Of a stretch of DNA of 12,323 bases, positions 12,028-12,323 are shown piece by piece (positions within the stretch are counted from its first letter, which is position 1; each line of letters starts with the position of its first letter). A program made the position numbers and the translations under genes. Under the pieces are notes generated by a model. That model was not told the DNA's origin. It saw nothing but the letters and a program-made list of their open reading frames with translations, and searched no databases. The DNA comes from JABJMC01 sp964459205 (GTDB lineage: Bacteria > Patescibacteriota > Gracilibacteria > UBA1369 > UBA12473). The stretch spans positions 1 to 12,323 of the forward strand of contig CAYWKJ010000034.1 of assembly GCA_964459205.1 (NCBI GenBank), read 5' to 3'.

Positions 12028-12323
12028 TTAATGCTTGCCTTTGCTTTCAAAGTGGACAAAGTCGATTAAAAAGACCGTGCCAAGAAGGATGGATTTTTTC
12101 TTTTCATCCCAGCTTGGCGGGAATTCGATGCCAAAGTTGTCAGCGTCAGTAAAGGCTTCCTTGAGGGCTCCACTCCATTTTTTAGTGATTTTACCGACGA
12201 CTTGTTCGTTTTCTTTAATTTCAAATGTCCAAGGATGGAAAATTGGGCCTAGTAAGGTACAAATTGGAGCGCCAGCCTCGTCGGTGATGGTGTATTTTTT
12301 TCGTAAAAGGTCAAATTCTCGTT
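12028..12323 (-). CDS. Phospholipid scramblase family protein (C-terminal part; 5' end outside window)
   Basis: Only the last 97 codons and the TAA are present; the start lies beyond the right edge. The frame was read by hand from the window edge. Motifs are VGKITKKWSGALKEAF, then DADNFGIEFP, then SILLGTVFLIDFVHFES and a short basic end. These align closely with the C-terminal half of the scramblase family, in which animal members have DADNFGIQFPLD as the predicted calcium-binding segment. Here the last ligand position (PLD) is replaced by PPS, with an Asp two residues later. The family includes lipid-scrambling and lipid-binding-like proteins (LURP-one-related fold); bacterial members are known but have little assigned function. 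It is followed at 20 nt by a four-helix membrane protein, which suggests a shared membrane role. Confidence 0.85.
   Translation of the reverse strand, partial: REFDLLRKKYTITDEAGAPICTLLGPIFHPWTFEIKENEQVVGKITKKWSGALKEAFTDADNFGIEFPPSWDEKKKSILLGTVFLIDFVHFESKGKH

Noticed and set aside
1..12323. CRISPR array, insertion sequence or phage gene
   Set aside because: No spaced direct repeats, transposase or terminal inverted repeats were seen; the only repeats are within rpsE and rpsJ coding tails.

Overview
The window is almost entirely one ribosomal-protein operon, read on the minus strand from about 10.8 kb down to position 1. Its order is the classical S10-spc order: S10, L3, L4, L23, L2, S19, L22, S3, L16, L29, S17, L14, L24, L5, S14, S8, L6, L18, S5, L15, SecY. 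SecY runs off the left edge. L30 (rpmD) is absent: S5 and L15 are separated by only 6 nt. The missing L30, the bacterial-type proteins, the A+T-rich sequence, lysine-rich tails on S10, L22 and S5, and short protein versions all suggest a Patescibacteria/CPR bacterium. This is an inference; no 16S rRNA gene is present to confirm it.

Layout. 1-1226: secY, 3' end missing. 1238-10592: twenty ribosomal-protein genes, with gaps mostly of 2-15 nt, 29 nt before S8 and 137 nt between S10 and L3. Every one of these ribosomal genes ends in TAA. 10593-10845: a 253-bp divergent regulatory region. 10846-11613 (+): an unrecognised soluble 255-aa protein. 11603-12007 (-): a four-helix membrane protein whose 3' end overlaps the previous gene by 11 bp. 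12028-12323 (-): the C-terminal part of a phospholipid-scramblase family protein, which probably forms a two-gene operon with the membrane protein.

The genes encode most of the early-assembling parts of both ribosomal subunits plus the central protein-translocation channel. Co-transcription from the rpsJ leader would keep them stoichiometric.

The most interesting signals are non-coding. (1) The rpsJ leader can fold either into an intrinsic terminator or into a mutually exclusive upstream pairing, the arrangement of a transcription attenuator. (2) The divergent gene has a consensus sigma70-type promoter whose -10 overlaps a good minus-strand -10, so the two promoters probably compete. (3) None of the 21 minus-strand operon starts has a purine Shine-Dalgarno sequence; many stop/start junctions instead hold pyrimidine tracts. 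(4) A shared TATCTTTAACC motif lies just upstream of both rpsJ and the membrane-protein gene. (5) The scramblase fragment closely resembles animal scramblases around the DADNFG motif.
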